Assembly: GCF_013201935.1 (NCBI RefSeq)
Contig: NZ_CP053833.1
Span: 1,426,001-1,490,000, forward strand
Direction of reading: 5' to 3'
DNA length: 64,000 nt
Source of the DNA: Arcobacter cloacae
GTDB taxonomy: Bacteria; Campylobacterota; Campylobacteria; Campylobacterales; Arcobacteraceae
The position numbers and the translations under genes are program-made. The notes below the pieces were generated by a model that saw nothing but the letters and a program-made list of their open reading frames with translations, was not told the DNA's origin and searched no databases. This document shows, one piece after another, positions 1-10,058 of the stretch; the first letter of the stretch is position 1, and each line of letters begins with the position of its first letter.

Positions 1-1674
<1,674 letters not shown>

Positions 1675-1693
1675 TTTATTCCTTTAAAATCCT

Positions 1694-1724
1694 AAAAGGC
1701 AAAGCTTTGGCTTTGCCTTTTTTT
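1694..1724 (+). terminator. Rho-independent terminator of icd
   Basis: A perfect 12-bp stem (arms 1694-1705 and 1710-1721) with a 4-nt loop runs into a T tract. It lies 20 bases after the icd stop and separates icd from malate dehydrogenase. Confidence 0.85.
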
Positions 1725-1773
1725 ATGCCCAAAAAGATATAATCATTTTAAATAAAAGTTAAAAGGTTATATT

Positions 1774-2712
1774 TTGAATAAAAAAACTGTTGGAATAGTT
1801 GGAGTTGGAAATGTAGGTTCAACTTTAGCTTTTACACTTGCTACTAAAAATATATGTTCAACTCTTCTTTTAAAAGATGTAAGAGAAAATTTTGTTCAAG
1901 CTATGGCACTTGATATTTCTCAAGCAACAAATGCTTCAAAAAGCAAAACTGTAACAAAAGCTTGTCTTAAAGATGAAGAGTTTAAAAATTGTGATGTTAT
2001 TGTTATAACTGCTGGAATTGCAAGACGTCCTGGAATGAGTAGAGATGATTTACTTCTTACAAATGCAAAAATCATGACTTCAGTTATAACACAAATTATT
2101 CCAAATAATCCAAATGCAGTAATTATAGTTGTTTCAAACCCTTTAGATGCAATGGTTTATATAGCTTTAAAAGCTTCAAATTGGTCAAGAAATAAAATTA
2201 TTGGAATGGCTGGAATTTTAGATAGTGCTAGAATGGCTCATTTTATATTTGAAAAATTAGGTTATGGTCAAGGACAAATTGAAGCTTCTGTTATGGGAGG
2301 TCATGGTGATGATATGGTTCCACTTGCAGATTTTTCAACAGTTGCAGGAGTTAGACTTAGTGAAGTTTTATCAAAAGAAGATATAGATGATATTGTATAT
2401 AAAACAAAAAATGGTGGAGCTCAAATAGTAAAACTACTTGAAACAGGTTCTGCTTATTATGCACCTGCATATAGTACAACTTTAATGATTGAAGCAATTT
2501 TAGAAGATAAAAAAGAGATTTATCCTTGTGCTGTTATGCTTGATGGTGAATATAGCTATGAAGATATAGTATCAGGTGTTCCTGTAATGTTAGGTGCAAA
2601 TGGTGTTGAAAAAATTATAGAATTAAATTTAAAAAATGAACAAAAAGAACAATTTTCAAAATCAATAGCTTCTGTTAAAGAATTGATTGATATTTTAAAG
2701 GAGAAATTATGA
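1774..2712 (+). CDS. mdh: Malate dehydrogenase
   Basis: NAD-dependent interconversion of malate and oxaloacetate (TCA cycle, cytoplasm). The 312 residues have the LDH/MDH fold: a GVGNVG dinucleotide loop at about residues 10-15, an acidic residue ending strand 2 that favours NAD, the ARRPGMSRDD active-site loop whose second Arg marks malate rather than lactate specificity, and the GGHGDD catalytic His near 175. The start is TTG at 1774, preceded by an AAAGG ribosome site; no ATG fits the conserved N-terminus better. The stop overlaps the next gene's ATG by four bases, so the two are probably translationally coupled. Confidence 0.92.
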   Translation: MNKKTVGIVGVGNVGSTLAFTLATKNICSTLLLKDVRENFVQAMALDISQATNASKSKTVTKACLKDEEFKNCDVIVITAGIARRPGMSRDDLLLTNAKIMTSVITQIIPNNPNAVIIVVSNPLDAMVYIALKASNWSRNKIIGMAGILDSARMAHFIFEKLGYGQGQIEASVMGGHGDDMVPLADFSTVAGVRLSEVLSKEDIDDIVYKTKNGGAQIVKLLETGSAYYAPAYSTTLMIEAILEDKKEIYPCAVMLDGEYSYEDIVSGVPVMLGANGVEKIIELNLKNEQKEQFSKSIASVKELIDILKEKL

Positions 2713-2999
2713 AGCAAACATTCGAAGTTTTAAATGTAAAATGTGGCGGTTGTGCTAATACCCTAATAAAAGCACTAAAAGATGAATTTGGAGAAGTTGA
2801 AGTAGATTTAGAAGTACATCCACGAAAAATCACTTTAGATATAAATGACGATAAAAAAGAAGAATTAAAACTTAAGCTTAGAACTTTAGGTTATCCTTTA
2901 ACAACAGATGAATTAAGTGGTTTTGAAAAAGCTACTACAACTGCAAAAAGTTTTGTATCTTGTGCAATTGGGAAATTTGATTTAGCAACAAAAAAATAG
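2709..2999 (+). CDS. Small heavy-metal-associated (HMA) domain protein
   Basis: A 96-residue protein whose first ~65 residues look like a ferredoxin-fold HMA domain, with a CGGC metal site at about residues 12-15 in the loop after strand 1. Such domains bind Cu(I) or Zn(II) and act as soluble metal chaperones or as parts of P-type ATPases. No ATPase is adjacent. The ~30-residue tail contains one further Cys and is not recognisable. The start overlaps the mdh stop (ATGA), so it is co-translated with mdh; a functional link to malate dehydrogenase is not obvious. The metal and partner are unknown. Confidence 0.75.
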   Translation: MKQTFEVLNVKCGGCANTLIKALKDEFGEVEVDLEVHPRKITLDINDDKKEELKLKLRTLGYPLTTDELSGFEKATTTAKSFVSCAIGKFDLATKK

Positions 3000-3094
3000 T
3001 AAAAAGTTTGTATTCTAAAGGGTTTATAACTCTTCTTTAGATACAATTGCGCCCTTTGTTGAGTATAAAAAACTTGTAAATTTAGGTTGAAAAA

Positions 3095-3502
3095 ATGAAA
3101 GTAGTTATTGGTGTAGTAGGTAACGATATTCACGTAGTTGCGAATAGACTAATTGATATATCATTACAAGCAAGAGGATTTGAAGTTTTTAATTTAGGAG
3201 TTAATACCTATTTAGAAGAGTTTATCGATGCAGTTATTGAAACGAATGCAGATGTTTTACTAATCTCTTCATTAAATGGTGAAGCAGAAGGTTGGTGCAG
3301 AGACCTACCTATTTTAAAATCAAAATATAAAAACTTAAAAGATGTGGTTTTTATGTTAGGTGGAAACTTAGCAGTTGGTGAAGGTGACGCTAGTGTTATT
3401 GTTCCAAAATTTAAAAACTATGGTTTTGATTTAGTATTTCATCAAGTTGATTTAAATACGGGACTTGATGAATTAGAAAAATTCCTAAAGGAGAGAAATT
3501 GA
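3095..3502 (+). CDS. glmS: Glutamate mutase small (sigma) subunit, B12-binding
   Basis: Small subunit of coenzyme-B12-dependent glutamate mutase (L-glutamate to (2S,3S)-3-methylaspartate). The 135 residues form a single Rossmann-like cobalamin domain, the usual family length. The cobalt-ligating His lies in DIHVVA (residues 11-16), where the family signature is DxHxxG, so the Gly is replaced by Ala. The later SSLNGEAE and GGNLAVGE segments match the loops that hold the nucleotide tail. It is the first gene of a tightly packed operon with glmE (overlapping), glmL and an adenylating enzyme. The symbol glmS here means glutamate mutase, not glucosamine synthase. Confidence 0.88.
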   Translation: MKVVIGVVGNDIHVVANRLIDISLQARGFEVFNLGVNTYLEEFIDAVIETNADVLLISSLNGEAEGWCRDLPILKSKYKNLKDVVFMLGGNLAVGEGDASVIVPKFKNYGFDLVFHQVDLNTGLDELEKFLKERN

Positions 3503-4866
3503 GTTTACTGCAAGAAGAAAGAAACATAATTGTTCAAAATAAATACGCAGATAATTTTGATTTTGCAGAGATTGAAGAGTTCATAAAAAATGCTTCTAAA
3601 AATCTTTTTATCTCTCACCATTTCAAAAATTCTAAAAAGATGTTAGTTCAACCACGAGGTGGTTTTCCTACTTATAAGAAAATGTTCTCTTTATATGAAT
3701 TTTTCGTTGGTGCTGATGTTGATGTATTACCATGTACAATTGACTCAAATACTAGATTAAATGATTATGCAACAAGTGCTAAGATGCTAAAACTTTCTGA
3801 AGAAAATGAAGTTGATATGCTAAATGGTTATCCACTTGTAAATCATGGTTATAGAACTACAAGAAAAATGATGACTCATTTTGATAAACCAATTTCTTTG
3901 CGACATGGAACTCCTGATGCAAGATTATTAATAGAAACAGCATTAGCTTCTGGTATTTTTGAAATTGAAGGTGGACCAATTACTTATCTTTTACCTTATT
4001 CAAAAAACTTTCCACTTGATAAAGCTTTTATGTATTGGAAATATGTTGAAAGAATTTGTGCTAACTACTCAAAATTAAATGAACCAATAAACAGAGAATC
4101 TTTTGGTCCATTAACTGCAACACTAGTTCCTCCTTGTGTAACAATAGTTATTCAACTTTGTGAAATGCTTTTATCACTTGAAGAAGGAGTAAAATCATTC
4201 TCTGTTTCATTTTCACAAACAGGTTCTATGATTCAAGATATAGTTACAGCTAAAGTTCTTAGAAAAATGGCAAAAGTTTATGCAGAACAAATTGGTTGTG
4301 GTGATGCTAGAATTAATTTAGTTTATCATCAATGGATGGGAGCATTTCCATCAAATAAAGATTTTTCAGAATCACTAATAAATACTTCAACAGTAATTGC
4401 TATGATGGTAAAAGCTGATAAAATTATTACAAAAACAAGAGATGAAGCATTTGGAATTCCAACACGAGAATCAAATGCAAAAACAGTTGCAAATACTCAA
4501 TATACACTAAGAATGTTACATGGTATTCCTGATATTACTGATGAGATGGAAGAAGAAATCCTAACTGAAGAAGTAAAAAGTATCATGGAAGCTGTATTTA
4601 ACGATAAAGCAGACACTTTATGGAGAAAGGTATTTAACTCTATAAAAGCAGGAATTATTGATGTTCCATACTCTCCTCATATTATAAACCATAATGAAGT
4701 AGTAACAGTAAGAGATAAAAATAAAAATATCAGAATCATAAAAAGAGGAAATCTTCCAATAAGTGATAGATGTTTTGAATATGAAAAATCAAAATGTGAT
4801 TTAAATAAAGATGCTTCGTCAATAGTAACTGACATTATTCATGATATAGGAATTATGCAATGGTAG
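3499..4866 (+). CDS. glmE: Glutamate mutase large (epsilon) subunit
   Basis: Catalytic TIM-barrel subunit of glutamate mutase; 455 residues, slightly shorter than the ~480 of clostridial enzymes. Substrate-binding arginines known from the Clostridium enzyme appear preserved in QPRGG, DSNTRLND and LRHGTPDAR, and the catalytic Glu in EGGPITY. VYHQWMGAFP, KTRDEAFGIPT and FGPLTATLVPP are also family hallmarks. The start is TTG, overlapping the glmS stop by four bases after a GGAG ribosome site, so subunit synthesis is coupled. It overlaps glmL at its 3' end. Function is well supported; the fate of the methylaspartate product is not. Confidence 0.92.
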   Translation: MSLLQEERNIIVQNKYADNFDFAEIEEFIKNASKNLFISHHFKNSKKMLVQPRGGFPTYKKMFSLYEFFVGADVDVLPCTIDSNTRLNDYATSAKMLKLSEENEVDMLNGYPLVNHGYRTTRKMMTHFDKPISLRHGTPDARLLIETALASGIFEIEGGPITYLLPYSKNFPLDKAFMYWKYVERICANYSKLNEPINRESFGPLTATLVPPCVTIVIQLCEMLLSLEEGVKSFSVSFSQTGSMIQDIVTAKVLRKMAKVYAEQIGCGDARINLVYHQWMGAFPSNKDFSESLINTSTVIAMMVKADKIITKTRDEAFGIPTRESNAKTVANTQYTLRMLHGIPDITDEMEEEILTEEVKSIMEAVFNDKADTLWRKVFNSIKAGIIDVPYSPHIINHNEVVTVRDKNKNIRIIKRGNLPISDRCFEYEKSKCDLNKDASSIVTDIIHDIGIMQW

Positions 4867-6044
4867 AAAATAAATTATTAATAGATGTGGGAAGTACATA
4901 TTTTAAAACTTGTGCAAATGGAAATGTAGAACAACATTTTAGAGATTTCAATAAAGATATTTTTGATGATTTAACTTCTAAATGTGGTGATACAATCTCA
5001 AAATTTAAAAAAGATGAAGTATTTATTTGTTCTTCTGCAAATGGTGGATTAACTACATTAATTATTGGAGTTACAAACTCTTTTTCTTTAAAATTTGCAA
5101 CAAATATTGCTTATAATTCAGGAATAAATATCATAAATACTGTTTTATATCAAGATATTGAAACAACTTCAATACCAAGTGATTTAATTGATGTTGTTAT
5201 TATTGTTGGTGGTATAAATAGTGTTAATGATATTTTTGATGAAAGATTATTTAAGTTTTTAGAAAATCTTAGATATTCAAATGTTGTTTTTGCAGGTTCT
5301 AAACTTGATGAAGAGTATTTAAAATCAAATATTAAAAATTTAGTTGTTGTTGAAAATATAATCAACAATAAACTTCATGTGGTTGAAGAGCCATTAAAAG
5401 AGTATTTAACAAACCTTTATCAAGCTGATATTATGGGGAAAGAAGATATAAAACATCTTTATGATTTAACTTCAAATCAAATCTATTCTACACCATATAT
5501 TGTAAATAAAACTCTTCCATTAATTGATACAAAATTTGCAGTTGTAAATCCATTTATTTTAATAGATATTGGTGGAGCTACAACAGATATTCATTATTCA
5601 AAAGATTTATCTATGGATAATATGGTAACTCAAAATGAATATGATAGATTAGTATTCAAAAAACTTGGAGTTTACAAATCAAAAGAGTCTTTAATTTTTG
5701 CAGCTAAAAACAATGAATTTGTTTATGAATTATTGGCTCATTTAAAAGTTACAGAAAATATTTTTAATGAAGATTCACCTAAATCATTGAAAATCCTAAT
5801 GCAATTAGCAATTTTCTTAGTTTTATACAAAGTTAGTGATGCTCATCCTTTATATATAAAATTAAAGTTAAATCTACTAAAATCTATTGTTTTAACGGGT
5901 GGAATTACAAAAGTTCTTAGTTTTGAAGAAGCTGTTGATATTATCTCATTTTTTTATAAGAAAATATTAAACTCAGATATTCATCCTTCAATTATCATGG
6001 ATTATGACTATGATATTTGGACTCTTGGTATCACACAACAATAA
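4860..6044 (+). CDS. glmL: GlmL/MutL-type glutamate mutase accessory ATPase
   Basis: A 394-residue ASKHA-fold (actin/Hsp70-like) protein of the MutL/GlmL type encoded with glutamate mutases. Visible motifs are the N-terminal phosphate loop LLIDVGSTYFKT (residues 5-16), a second phosphate motif LIDIGGATTDIHYS near 235-250, and a C-terminal adenosine segment VLTGGITKV. Its role is not firmly established; a chaperone or cofactor-handling function for the mutase is proposed for the family. It is shorter than the ~460 residues common in clostridia. It overlaps glmE by seven bases and is followed 11 bases later by the adenylating enzyme. Confidence 0.85.
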   Translation: MVENKLLIDVGSTYFKTCANGNVEQHFRDFNKDIFDDLTSKCGDTISKFKKDEVFICSSANGGLTTLIIGVTNSFSLKFATNIAYNSGINIINTVLYQDIETTSIPSDLIDVVIIVGGINSVNDIFDERLFKFLENLRYSNVVFAGSKLDEEYLKSNIKNLVVVENIINNKLHVVEEPLKEYLTNLYQADIMGKEDIKHLYDLTSNQIYSTPYIVNKTLPLIDTKFAVVNPFILIDIGGATTDIHYSKDLSMDNMVTQNEYDRLVFKKLGVYKSKESLIFAAKNNEFVYELLAHLKVTENIFNEDSPKSLKILMQLAIFLVLYKVSDAHPLYIKLKLNLLKSIVLTGGITKVLSFEEAVDIISFFYKKILNSDIHPSIIMDYDYDIWTLGITQQ

Positions 6045-6055
6045 AGGTGGTAATT

Positions 6056-7624
6056 ATGTCAATAAATTGTATAAGAACATTAATTGAAGATGCAAATATT
6101 TCAAATCCAAATAAAGTTGCTTTAATTCATGGAAATAACAAACTAACTTATAGTGAATTATTTTCAAAAGTTAATCAAATAGCTTTATATTTAAGTGAAC
6201 TTAATCTTCCAAAAGGTAGCAGAATTGGTATTTATTCAAATAAAGGAATAGACCAAGTAATAGCTATATTAGCAATTTTATCTACTGATTATGTTTTAGT
6301 TCCTCTAACAAGATTATTAAAACCTGAGCAAGTTGAATATATTATTGGTGATTGTGACATAAAATGTATAATTACAGATAGAATAAAAATAGAATCAATT
6401 GAAGAGATAAAATTTGATGGACATATTATCTCTTATGAAACAACACATAAAGATTTACCCTCTTTTGAAGAAATTTATAAATATTATAATAAACCTTACT
6501 CTTGTGATGTAAATGGGCATGATAATGCTGTTATAACTTACTCTTTTGGACTAAGTGGAAAACCAAAAGGCATAGTGATTTCTCATAGAAATTTAATAGA
6601 TAGTGCTAGAGTTGTATCACAATATTTACATTTAGAAGAAGATGATATTATCTCTGGTTTATTGATTTTCAATCTTGATTATGGATTAAATCAAATTTTT
6701 TGCTCACTTTATAAAAGAGCAACTCTAGCTTTACATAGATTTGTTTTACCAAATGACTTTTTTAATCATGTTATAAATGATAAAGTTACAGTATTACCTT
6801 TAATGCCTATTAATATTACTGAAATGTTTGATGAAGATGAACATAGGCTTCCAAATAAAGAGCTTCTTAAAAATGTAAGAATTATTACAAGTTCAGGTGG
6901 AAATGTTACTAAAAAAATGATTTCTGATATTGAGAAATATTTTGCAAATGCAAAATTTTACTCAATGCATGGTTTAACAGAAGCATTTAGATCAACATAT
7001 TTAGATCCAGCTCAATTAAAAATAAGACCTGATTCTATTGGAAAAGCAATTCCAGATGTGGAACTTTATGTAATAGATGAAAATGGAAATGAATGCCCTC
7101 CTAGAGTTATTGGTGAATTAATTCATAGGGGTGGATATATTTATAGAGGTTTTTGGAATGCGCCAAAAGAGACAAATGAAAGATTTAAATCTATAGAAAT
7201 ATTAAAGAATGTAATAAATCTAGAAGGTCAACTTTGTGATGAAATAGTTGTAAAAACAGGAGATTATGTTTACAAAGATGAAGAAGGATTTTTATACTTT
7301 GTATCAAGACATGATGATATGATAAAAACAAGAGGTTTTAGAGTAAACCCTTACGAGATAGAATCTGTTGTAGAAACAAATATAAAAGAGATTGAAAGAT
7401 GTGCTGTATTTTCAATAGAAAATGAAGAGATAGAAGAAGAGATTGTTTTAGTTTATACAGGAAAAAATGAGTTAAGTTCAAATGAAATTTTATTTGAATT
7501 AAAAAATCACTTAGCTTCATATATGCTTCCTTCTAAAATTATTTACAAAAAATCTTTACCTTTAGTTCCTTCTGATAAAAATAAAATAAATAAAGAAGAA
7601 TTAAAAAAAGAACTGACAAAATAA
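6056..7624 (+). CDS. AMP-forming adenylating enzyme (acyl-CoA synthetase / amino-acid adenylation family)
   Basis: A 522-residue ANL-superfamily enzyme that activates a carboxylate as acyl-AMP. Core motifs are a P-loop YSFGLSGKPKG (about residues 162-172, with FGL instead of the usual SG-T), MHGLTEAF, KTGDYVYKDEEGF, the hinge RHDDMIKTRGFRVNP, and a C-terminal Lys in PSDKNKINK. The start at 6056 is chosen because GGTGG precedes it; an in-frame ATG at 6017 lies inside glmL without a ribosome site. Position behind glutamate mutase suggests an amino-acid substrate. The actinomycete VinN enzyme, which adenylates 3-methylaspartate beside a glutamate mutase, is the closest precedent I know. No carrier-protein gene is adjacent. 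The substrate is inferred only. Confidence 0.8.
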   Translation: MSINCIRTLIEDANISNPNKVALIHGNNKLTYSELFSKVNQIALYLSELNLPKGSRIGIYSNKGIDQVIAILAILSTDYVLVPLTRLLKPEQVEYIIGDCDIKCIITDRIKIESIEEIKFDGHIISYETTHKDLPSFEEIYKYYNKPYSCDVNGHDNAVITYSFGLSGKPKGIVISHRNLIDSARVVSQYLHLEEDDIISGLLIFNLDYGLNQIFCSLYKRATLALHRFVLPNDFFNHVINDKVTVLPLMPINITEMFDEDEHRLPNKELLKNVRIITSSGGNVTKKMISDIEKYFANAKFYSMHGLTEAFRSTYLDPAQLKIRPDSIGKAIPDVELYVIDENGNECPPRVIGELIHRGGYIYRGFWNAPKETNERFKSIEILKNVINLEGQLCDEIVVKTGDYVYKDEEGFLYFVSRHDDMIKTRGFRVNPYEIESVVETNIKEIERCAVFSIENEEIEEEIVLVYTGKNELSSNEILFELKNHLASYMLPSKIIYKKSLPLVPSDKNKINKEELKKELTK

Positions 7625-7648
7625 GAATAACCTAAAAAGGTTATTCTT
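7623..7648 (+). terminator. Stem-loop at the end of the glutamate mutase operon
   Basis: A perfect 10-bp stem (7623-7632 with 7639-7648) and 6-nt loop begin inside the stop codon of the adenylating-enzyme gene. No T tract follows, so it may be an RNA-end stabiliser or weak terminator. Confidence 0.55.
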
Positions 7649-7716
7649 GACTAGAATCAATAAAAGTTTAAGAATATTTCTATATAATTTTGCTATCTTA
7701 CAAAAAAGGATTATTC

Positions 7717-7995
7717 ATGAAAAAAATAATTATCTCTACAGCTTTACTAACTGCATGTGTTGCATTTGCAAACCCTTATGCAAAATGTGCTACTTGTCAT
7801 GGTGCAAATGGTGAAAAAGTTGCTTTAGGAAAATCTAAAATCATCAAAGATATGACTAAAGAAGATTTCATAGCTTCTATGAAAGGTTACCAAGATGGAA
7901 CTTATGGAGGAGCTCAAAAAGCTTTAATGGTTGCACAAGTTAAAGATATGAGTGAAGAGACTATAAAAGAAATAGCAGATTTAATAATCAAATAA
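7717..7995 (+). CDS. Periplasmic c-type cytochrome (cytochrome c553-like)
   Basis: A 92-residue class I cytochrome c. It has a Sec signal peptide (residues 1-19, ending at AFA), then one haem site CATCHG just after cleavage, and candidate distal Met ligands in ALMVAQVKDM. It would shuttle electrons in the periplasm; c553-type cytochromes are common donors to terminal oxidases and peroxidases in Campylobacterota. The start at 7717 is preferred over the upstream in-frame codon at 7690 because AAAGGA precedes it and it gives a normal signal peptide. It is a single-gene unit, ending at a hairpin shared with the convergent gene. Confidence 0.88.
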   Translation: MKKIIISTALLTACVAFANPYAKCATCHGANGEKVALGKSKIIKDMTKEDFIASMKGYQDGTYGGAQKALMVAQVKDMSEETIKEIADLIIK

Positions 7996-8003
7996 TTCTT
8001 ATT

Positions 8004-8039
8004 ATTTAACAGTTAGTTTTTACTTACTAACTGTTAAAT
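8004..8039. terminator. Convergent stem-loop between the cytochrome gene and the 134-aa gene
   Basis: Perfect 13-bp inverted repeat, 8004-8016 with 8027-8039, 10-nt loop. It overlaps the stop codon of the reverse-strand gene and probably serves both transcripts, although neither side has a long T run. Confidence 0.55.
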
Positions 8040-8431
8040 ATCTTACTATCTTTTATCTCTTTTAATACATTTTGTAACTCTTCTTTTTCTTTTAATAATT
8101 GTTGTATTAAAATATCTTTTTCATCTATTACTGGATTTATGTTAATATTTTTTTGCTCCAATATTTTTCCTAAGTGAAACTCAAAACATCTATTTTTTAG
8201 TGAATAATCAACTTTTAAACACTCTATTACAATTTGAGGTTTATCTTCTCCTAAACCATTTGTTAAAATTATTTTTTTAAATTGTTTAATCTCATAAATT
8301 AATTTATCATCTTTTAAAGTTGGTTCTAATAACTCTTTTTTCCAATAATTTGTACTCTGTTTTTCTAAAATAAGAGTTTTTTTTAACAAAATATTTTCAA
8401 ATAAATCTTTATTTATAGAAAGTTTATACAC
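8027..8431 (-). CDS. Hypothetical protein with C-terminal coiled coil
   Basis: A 134-residue protein of no family I recognise. The first ~90 residues are mixed alpha/beta with a possible strand-rich core (KLIYEIKQFKKIILTNGL); the last ~35 residues are a Lys/Glu/Leu-rich helix typical of a short coiled coil. There is no signal peptide or membrane segment. It is the last gene of a four-gene reverse-strand block and starts 13 bases after the stop of the 447-aa gene, so co-transcription is likely. A cytoplasmic adaptor role is conceivable but unsupported. Confidence 0.6.
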   Translation of the reverse strand: MYKLSINKDLFENILLKKTLILEKQSTNYWKKELLEPTLKDDKLIYEIKQFKKIILTNGLGEDKPQIVIECLKVDYSLKNRCFEFHLGKILEQKNININPVIDEKDILIQQLLKEKEELQNVLKEIKDSKIFNS

Positions 8432-8444
8432 CCTATTTTCCTTT

Positions 8445-9788
8445 TTATTTTAAAATATCTTCTAATGCACTTTTTAAATCATCATTATATTTTATAGTTA
8501 CCCAATCACTAAGCCAATCTGTTTGTAAAAACCATAAAAAAATTTTATCATCTTTGGTGTATAAAAAAATCTCTTGCGTTGCATGATGTCCCTGTTCAGC
8601 ATTTGAATAAATCAACTTTTTTTTCCATAAATTTTTTTCTAATTTCTCTTTTATTTTATCTATTTTAGAAAATAATTCTGGATTTTTTTCAGTATCAAAA
8701 AAAATCTCATTATCAAAATTTTTATTTACAAATAAATCATTTATATAAAGCTCTGCAATACCTAAAAAGCGATGTAATCTCTCTTTTTCTTCCTTTGATA
8801 AAAAATTATAAACTTCAATATTAGGTAAAAGATGATACTCAAAAGATGAGAGATTATAGGCTTTTATTCCAAATTTTTCATCAAACTCAAATCTTAATTT
8901 TTTACCAAAAAGAAAAAGTGGATAATCTAAATCATAATATCCATAAGATTTTCTTTTTATGTTATTGTTTTCATCAATTTCATCTACAAAATATCGTGGA
9001 GAAAAATATTCATCATAATAACTATAATCCAATTGGGTTTTTCTATCATCTTCTAAAATTTCACTTTTAAAGCAGAAAATATTTTCATATCTTGTAAATA
9101 AAAAATCTACACTATTAAAATCTTCATCAATATCAATATTTATTCTGTAAGAACAAGTGGTGTTTTTATTATCTTTAAAAAGTATCTCTATAAATTCATT
9201 ATGATACTCTGTTTCATCAATACACATATGAAATATCTTGACAATTTTTTTCATATCTTGTAAAAATAAAGATTTTTTTGAATTTTCAAGTTTTTTATTA
9301 TCTATTGTAAATCCATAATATTGACCCATAGAACCCATTTGAAATTTTTTATATATAGTTAAATATTTTTCTATTTCATCTTTTTTATAAATTATTTCTA
9401 TAAAATCTTTTTTTTCATTAATAGAGGTAATCTCACAATTTTCAATATCTTTTAAAAGTTTCAACTCCTCTTTTTTTTCAAAAACTTTGAAACCCTTATT
9501 TATTGAGTTTTGCTCTAAAAAATCATAAACCCTAGAAGCAATTTGTTTTATATAAGCATCACAATCAAAATCATCATTTAATATTTTATAACTATATTTC
9601 CTATATTCAAAATATTTTTTTACCATAGAAGATTCATTATTTGTTTGATAATAAAAAAATTTCAAATCATCTTCAAGCTGTTTTTTTACAAACTCTCTAG
9701 CTTTAAAATCCTCTTCAAAATGTTTCAAAAGATACTTACTTTTATTCTCTTGAAATATTGCATATACGGTGTAATTTTGATTTTTCAT
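8445..9788 (-). CDS. Hypothetical 447-aa cytoplasmic protein
   Basis: I do not recognise this protein. It is acidic/lysine-rich, with many aromatic residues (Tyr/Phe clusters near 80-95 and 255-290), no signal peptide and no membrane span. The N-terminal ~100 residues seem helical, the middle beta-rich, and the C-terminus (GHHATQEIF ... DKIFLWFLQTDWLSDW) has a compact conserved-looking strand pattern. It is the third gene in a reverse-strand block between a cytochrome gene and a phosphatase gene, both on the other strand. The gene looks intact with an ATG start. Function unknown. Confidence 0.6.
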   Translation of the reverse strand: MKNQNYTVYAIFQENKSKYLLKHFEEDFKAREFVKKQLEDDLKFFYYQTNNESSMVKKYFEYRKYSYKILNDDFDCDAYIKQIASRVYDFLEQNSINKGFKVFEKKEELKLLKDIENCEITSINEKKDFIEIIYKKDEIEKYLTIYKKFQMGSMGQYYGFTIDNKKLENSKKSLFLQDMKKIVKIFHMCIDETEYHNEFIEILFKDNKNTTCSYRINIDIDEDFNSVDFLFTRYENIFCFKSEILEDDRKTQLDYSYYDEYFSPRYFVDEIDENNNIKRKSYGYYDLDYPLFLFGKKLRFEFDEKFGIKAYNLSSFEYHLLPNIEVYNFLSKEEKERLHRFLGIAELYINDLFVNKNFDNEIFFDTEKNPELFSKIDKIKEKLEKNLWKKKLIYSNAEQGHHATQEIFLYTKDDKIFLWFLQTDWLSDWVTIKYNDDLKSALEDILK

Positions 9789-9818
9789 AAAATTTTTCTT
9801 TTATTAGTTTCTACAACA

Positions 9819-10049
9819 TTATATATTTTTTTGTAATTTTGCTTTATATGAAGCCGTTGATAAATATTTACCTTGAGGTTTTTCATTTTCACAAATAACT
9901 TTATTTAACTTTGGTTGGTATTTTGTAGTTGATGAAATATTAGTTTCTGAACTTTCAATACTTTTTATTAAACCATTTTTTAAATTATTTAAAATAGTAA
10001 GTACTATTTCTAAATTTTCATCTTCTATGTTTAATTTTATTTGTTTCAT
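9819..10049 (-). CDS. Antitoxin-like small protein
   Basis: A 76-residue protein. The first ~30 residues (MKQIKLNIEDENLEIVLTIL...) have the strand-helix shape of small antitoxin DNA-binding or dimerisation domains, and the basic, disordered C-terminus ends in GKYLSTASYKAKL, which resembles the KYLSxxxFKxRL tails of antitoxins paired with RelE/ParE toxins. No RelE- or ParE-like ORF is adjacent: the neighbours are the 447-aa and 267-aa unknowns. It is either an orphan antitoxin or belongs to an unrecognised pair. The resemblance is from pattern reading only. Confidence 0.5.
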   Translation of the reverse strand: MKQIKLNIEDENLEIVLTILNNLKNGLIKSIESSETNISSTTKYQPKLNKVICENEKPQGKYLSTASYKAKLQKNI

Positions 10050-10058
10050 TATTTTTCC

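Noticed and set aside
6017-6055. Upstream start of the adenylating enzyme
   Set aside because: Inside glmL with no Shine-Dalgarno; ATG 6056 follows GGTGG and fits the family N-terminus.
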